From an uncultured Collinsella sp. (GTDB lineage: Bacteria > Actinomycetota > Coriobacteriia > Coriobacteriales > Coriobacteriaceae), in contig CAKTWE010000097.1 in NCBI GenBank assembly GCA_934630385.1, positions 1 through 6,175 of the forward strand: a stretch of 6,175 bases of DNA, written 5' to 3'. Made by a program: the position numbers and the translations under genes. This document shows positions 6,050-6,175 of the stretch, in pieces. Each line of letters opens with the position of its first letter. The first letter of the stretch is position 1. The notes under the pieces are model-generated. The model saw nothing but the letters and a program-made list of their open reading frames with translations. It had not been told where the DNA came from and did not search any database.

Positions 6050-6123
6050 CGCACCATGGCAACGTCGCAGGTAGAGGACGGACAGCGAAAACGCCCCTAA
6101 GCGAGCAAGGTGACGTGAAATGA

Positions 6124-6152
6124 AAGGGCGCTGACCTTCTGGTCGCGCCCTT
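6124..6152. terminator. Strong hairpin, probable intrinsic terminator (possibly bidirectional)
   Basis: AAGGGCGC (6124-6131) pairs with GCGCCCTT (6145-6152), and GACC (6133-6136) pairs with GGTC (6141-6144), around the loop TTCT. A single T bulges at 6132. This makes a twelve-pair GC-rich stem. On the plus strand the tail after the stem is poor in T (GAAATTGAAC). On the minus strand it reads TCATTTCAC after the stem's own TT, somewhat richer in T. It may therefore serve a convergent gene beyond the right edge, the HAD transcript, or both. Confidence 0.6.
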
Positions 6153-6175
6153 GAAATTGAACGTCAGATTGCCGC

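Larger units (their letters stand above)
5822..6175. other. 354-bp non-coding region with repeats, no convincing gene
   Basis: No recognisable protein or structured RNA family is found here. Reading frames on the minus strand (for example 5834-6043) are made of the repeat sequence and match no known family. The stretch holds, in order, a short hairpin, a mosaic of inverted repeat units (5855-5972), a repeated CGTCCCCAA motif (6004-6043) inside a second inverted repeat, about 75 bp without visible structure, and a strong hairpin at 6124-6152. Confidence 0.7.

Overview
The window is high-GC and densely coding, with every recognisable gene on the + strand. Gene order, GC content and the style of the intergenic repeats suggest an actinobacterial gut-type anaerobe of the Coriobacteriia, perhaps Collinsella-like. 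That assignment is an inference from style; no rRNA or other taxonomic marker is present.

Layout. Positions 1-2406 hold hypF, cut at its 5' end by the window edge. A 130-bp gap follows, with a candidate promoter overlapped by a perfect dyad. Next come hypC (2537-2797) and hypD (2797-3912), which share one base. An 81-bp gap holds a strong imperfect hairpin and a consensus -10 box, then hypE (3994-5028). A 124-bp gap with its own candidate -10 precedes a HAD-superfamily phosphatase of the phosphoglycolate phosphatase type (5153-5821). The last 354 bp contain no convincing gene. They carry a mosaic of alternately oriented palindromic repeat units, a repeated CGTCCCCAA motif and a strong terminator-like hairpin at 6124-6152.

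How the genes work together. HypF, HypE, HypC and HypD make and assemble the Fe(CN)2CO group of [NiFe]-hydrogenases. HypF uses carbamoyl phosphate and ATP to carbamoylate the C-terminal cysteine of HypE. HypE dehydrates this to a thiocyanate. The HypC-HypD complex, which carries a 4Fe-4S cluster, holds the iron while cyanide and CO are added, and HypC is the usual chaperone that delivers it to the hydrogenase large subunit. All key residues of this pathway are intact in the visible sequence. The nickel-insertion genes hypA and hypB, the maturation protease and the hydrogenase itself are not in the window. The HAD phosphatase is probably a separate transcription unit that happens to lie downstream.

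Nothing here is clearly an undescribed system. The parts most worth a second look are the non-coding ones: the promoter-operator arrangement before hypC, the hairpin plus internal promoter before hypE, and the repeat mosaic at the right end.
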